A DNA stretch of 8,142 nucleotides. Source: GCA-002715885 sp045561575. GTDB taxonomy: Bacteria; Bacteroidota; Bacteroidia; Flavobacteriales; BACL11. Below are positions 7,296 to 8,142 of this stretch, one piece after another. Under the pieces are notes generated by a model. It was not told the DNA's origin, did no database searches, and saw only the letters and a list, made by a program, of their open reading frames with translations. The stretch spans positions 1 to 8,142 of the forward strand of contig JBJKXM010000035.1 in NCBI GenBank assembly GCA_045561575.1, in the 5' to 3' direction. Numbering within the stretch: the first letter of the stretch is position 1; every line of letters begins with the position of its first letter. Both the position numbers and the translations under genes were made by a program.

Positions 7296-8142
7296 ATGAA
7301 TAATAAGATCAATATTAAGAATGCTCTAATATCTGTATTTGATAAAGAAGGTTTAGAAAATATCGTCTATAAGTTAAATGCTTCAGGAGTTAACATTTTC
7401 TCAACAGGAGGAACAGAAAATTTTATAAAAAAATTAGGAATTAGTGTTGAGAAAATTGAAGATTTAACATCTTACCCCTCAATTTTAGGAGGAAGAGTTA
7501 AAACCTTACATCCTAAAGTATTTGGCGGTATACTTTCAAGACGTGATAATAGTGATGACAAAAAAGAAGTTGAAAAATATCAAATTCCATCAATAGACTT
7601 AGTCATAGTTGATCTTTATCCATTTGAAAAAACAGTACAGAACAACTCATCACACTCAGAAATTATTGAAAAAATTGATATTGGAGGAATATCACTTATT
7701 AGAGCTGCTGCCAAAAATTTTAAAGATGTACTAGTATTATCAAATAAAAACCAATATAAAGACTTTATTAATCATTTAGAAAAAAATGGTCCTTGCTCAC
7801 AAATAAATTTAAGAAAATCATATTCTAGTGAAGCCTTTAACATTTCTTCACACTACGACACAATGATTTTCAAATATCTTAATGATGAACATAACATAGT
7901 GTTTAAAGAAAGTAAAAAAGATTATAAAGAATTAAGATATGGTGAAAATCCACATCAAAAAGGATTCTATTTTGGAAACCTAAAAGATATGTTTGATCAG
8001 CTAAATGGCAAAGAATTATCATATAATAATCTTTTAGATATTGATGCTGCTGTCAATCTAATTTCTGAATTTAAAGAAACAACATTTGCAATTTTAAAAC
8101 ACAACAATGCCTGTGGAATTGCAAGCAGAGAAAATCTTAAAA
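7296..8142 (+). CDS. purH: Bifunctional AICAR transformylase / IMP cyclohydrolase PurH, C-terminus cut by window edge
   Basis: PurH catalyses the last two steps of de novo IMP synthesis: formylation of AICAR with 10-formyl-tetrahydrofolate, then ring closure. The first 282 residues are present of a family length of roughly 510-530. The N-terminal cyclohydrolase domain (MGS-like fold) shows ALISVFDK (10-17), STGGT (36-40), GGRVKTLHPKVFGG (65-78), DLYPFEKTV (106-114), DIGG (128-131) and RAAAKN (136-141). The transformylase domain then begins with RYGENPHQ (214-221), SYNNLLDIDAA (242-252) and KHNNACG (268-274), whose Lys-His pair is the family's catalytic pair. The KHNNACG form, where many bacteria have KHxNPCG, fits Bacteroidota. 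The ATG at 7296 puts the first conserved strand at residue 10, as expected; no Shine-Dalgarno precedes it. It lies 109 bp after mfd on the same strand and probably has its own promoter. Confidence 0.96.
   Translation, partial: MNNKINIKNALISVFDKEGLENIVYKLNASGVNIFSTGGTENFIKKLGISVEKIEDLTSYPSILGGRVKTLHPKVFGGILSRRDNSDDKKEVEKYQIPSIDLVIVDLYPFEKTVQNNSSHSEIIEKIDIGGISLIRAAAKNFKDVLVLSNKNQYKDFINHLEKNGPCSQINLRKSYSSEAFNISSHYDTMIFKYLNDEHNIVFKESKKDYKELRYGENPHQKGFYFGNLKDMFDQLNGKELSYNNLLDIDAAVNLISEFKETTFAILKHNNACGIASRENLK

Noticed and set aside
1..8142. Mobile element, CRISPR array, tRNA/rRNA or defence island.
   Set aside because: No direct repeat arrays, terminal inverted repeats, transposase or integrase motifs, or structured RNA signatures were seen; coding density and base composition look uniform.

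Overview
The window is strongly AT-rich and has five genes packed tightly together. It most likely comes from a Bacteroidota chromosome, probably a marine-type flavobacterium with a streamlined genome. This rests on recognised protein flavour: the aspartokinase C-terminus (LLEQKSRNTVQ), the PurH motifs (SYNNLLDIDAA, KHNNACG), and an Mfd with the LFFPATYRRTYQ-type N-terminal domain. In addition, no gene has a Shine-Dalgarno sequence, and TAnnTTTG-like promoter boxes lie upstream of several starts. Genus-level placement is not possible by eye.

Layout: two genes on the minus strand fill the left third. Nearest the divergence point is lysC (2588 down to 1344), a monofunctional aspartate kinase. 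After a 30-bp gap comes a large uncharacterised protein (1313 down to beyond base 1) that resembles nitronate monooxygenase / 2-nitropropane dioxygenase TIM-barrel flavoproteins; its C-terminus is outside the window. A 79-bp divergent intergenic region separates lysC from the plus-strand genes.

On the plus strand, pfp (2668-3858) encodes a 6-phosphofructokinase whose active-site signature (GGDD and PKTIDND) predicts use of pyrophosphate rather than ATP. Its last 20 bp overlap the start of mfd (3839-7186), a full-length transcription-repair coupling factor, so the two are probably co-transcribed and translationally coupled. After 109 bp containing a weak hairpin and a reasonable Bacteroidota-type promoter comes purH (7296 to the right edge), which ends inside its transformylase domain.

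The recognised genes are housekeeping: entry to aspartate-family amino acid synthesis, glycolysis, DNA repair and the last two steps of IMP synthesis. They share no single pathway. I see no mobile element, CRISPR array, RNA gene, toxin-antitoxin pair or phage-defence module. The only protein of unknown function is the NMO-like one at the left edge, and it is the best candidate for new biology. The annotation covers the whole window; no gene-free stretch exceeds about 110 bp.
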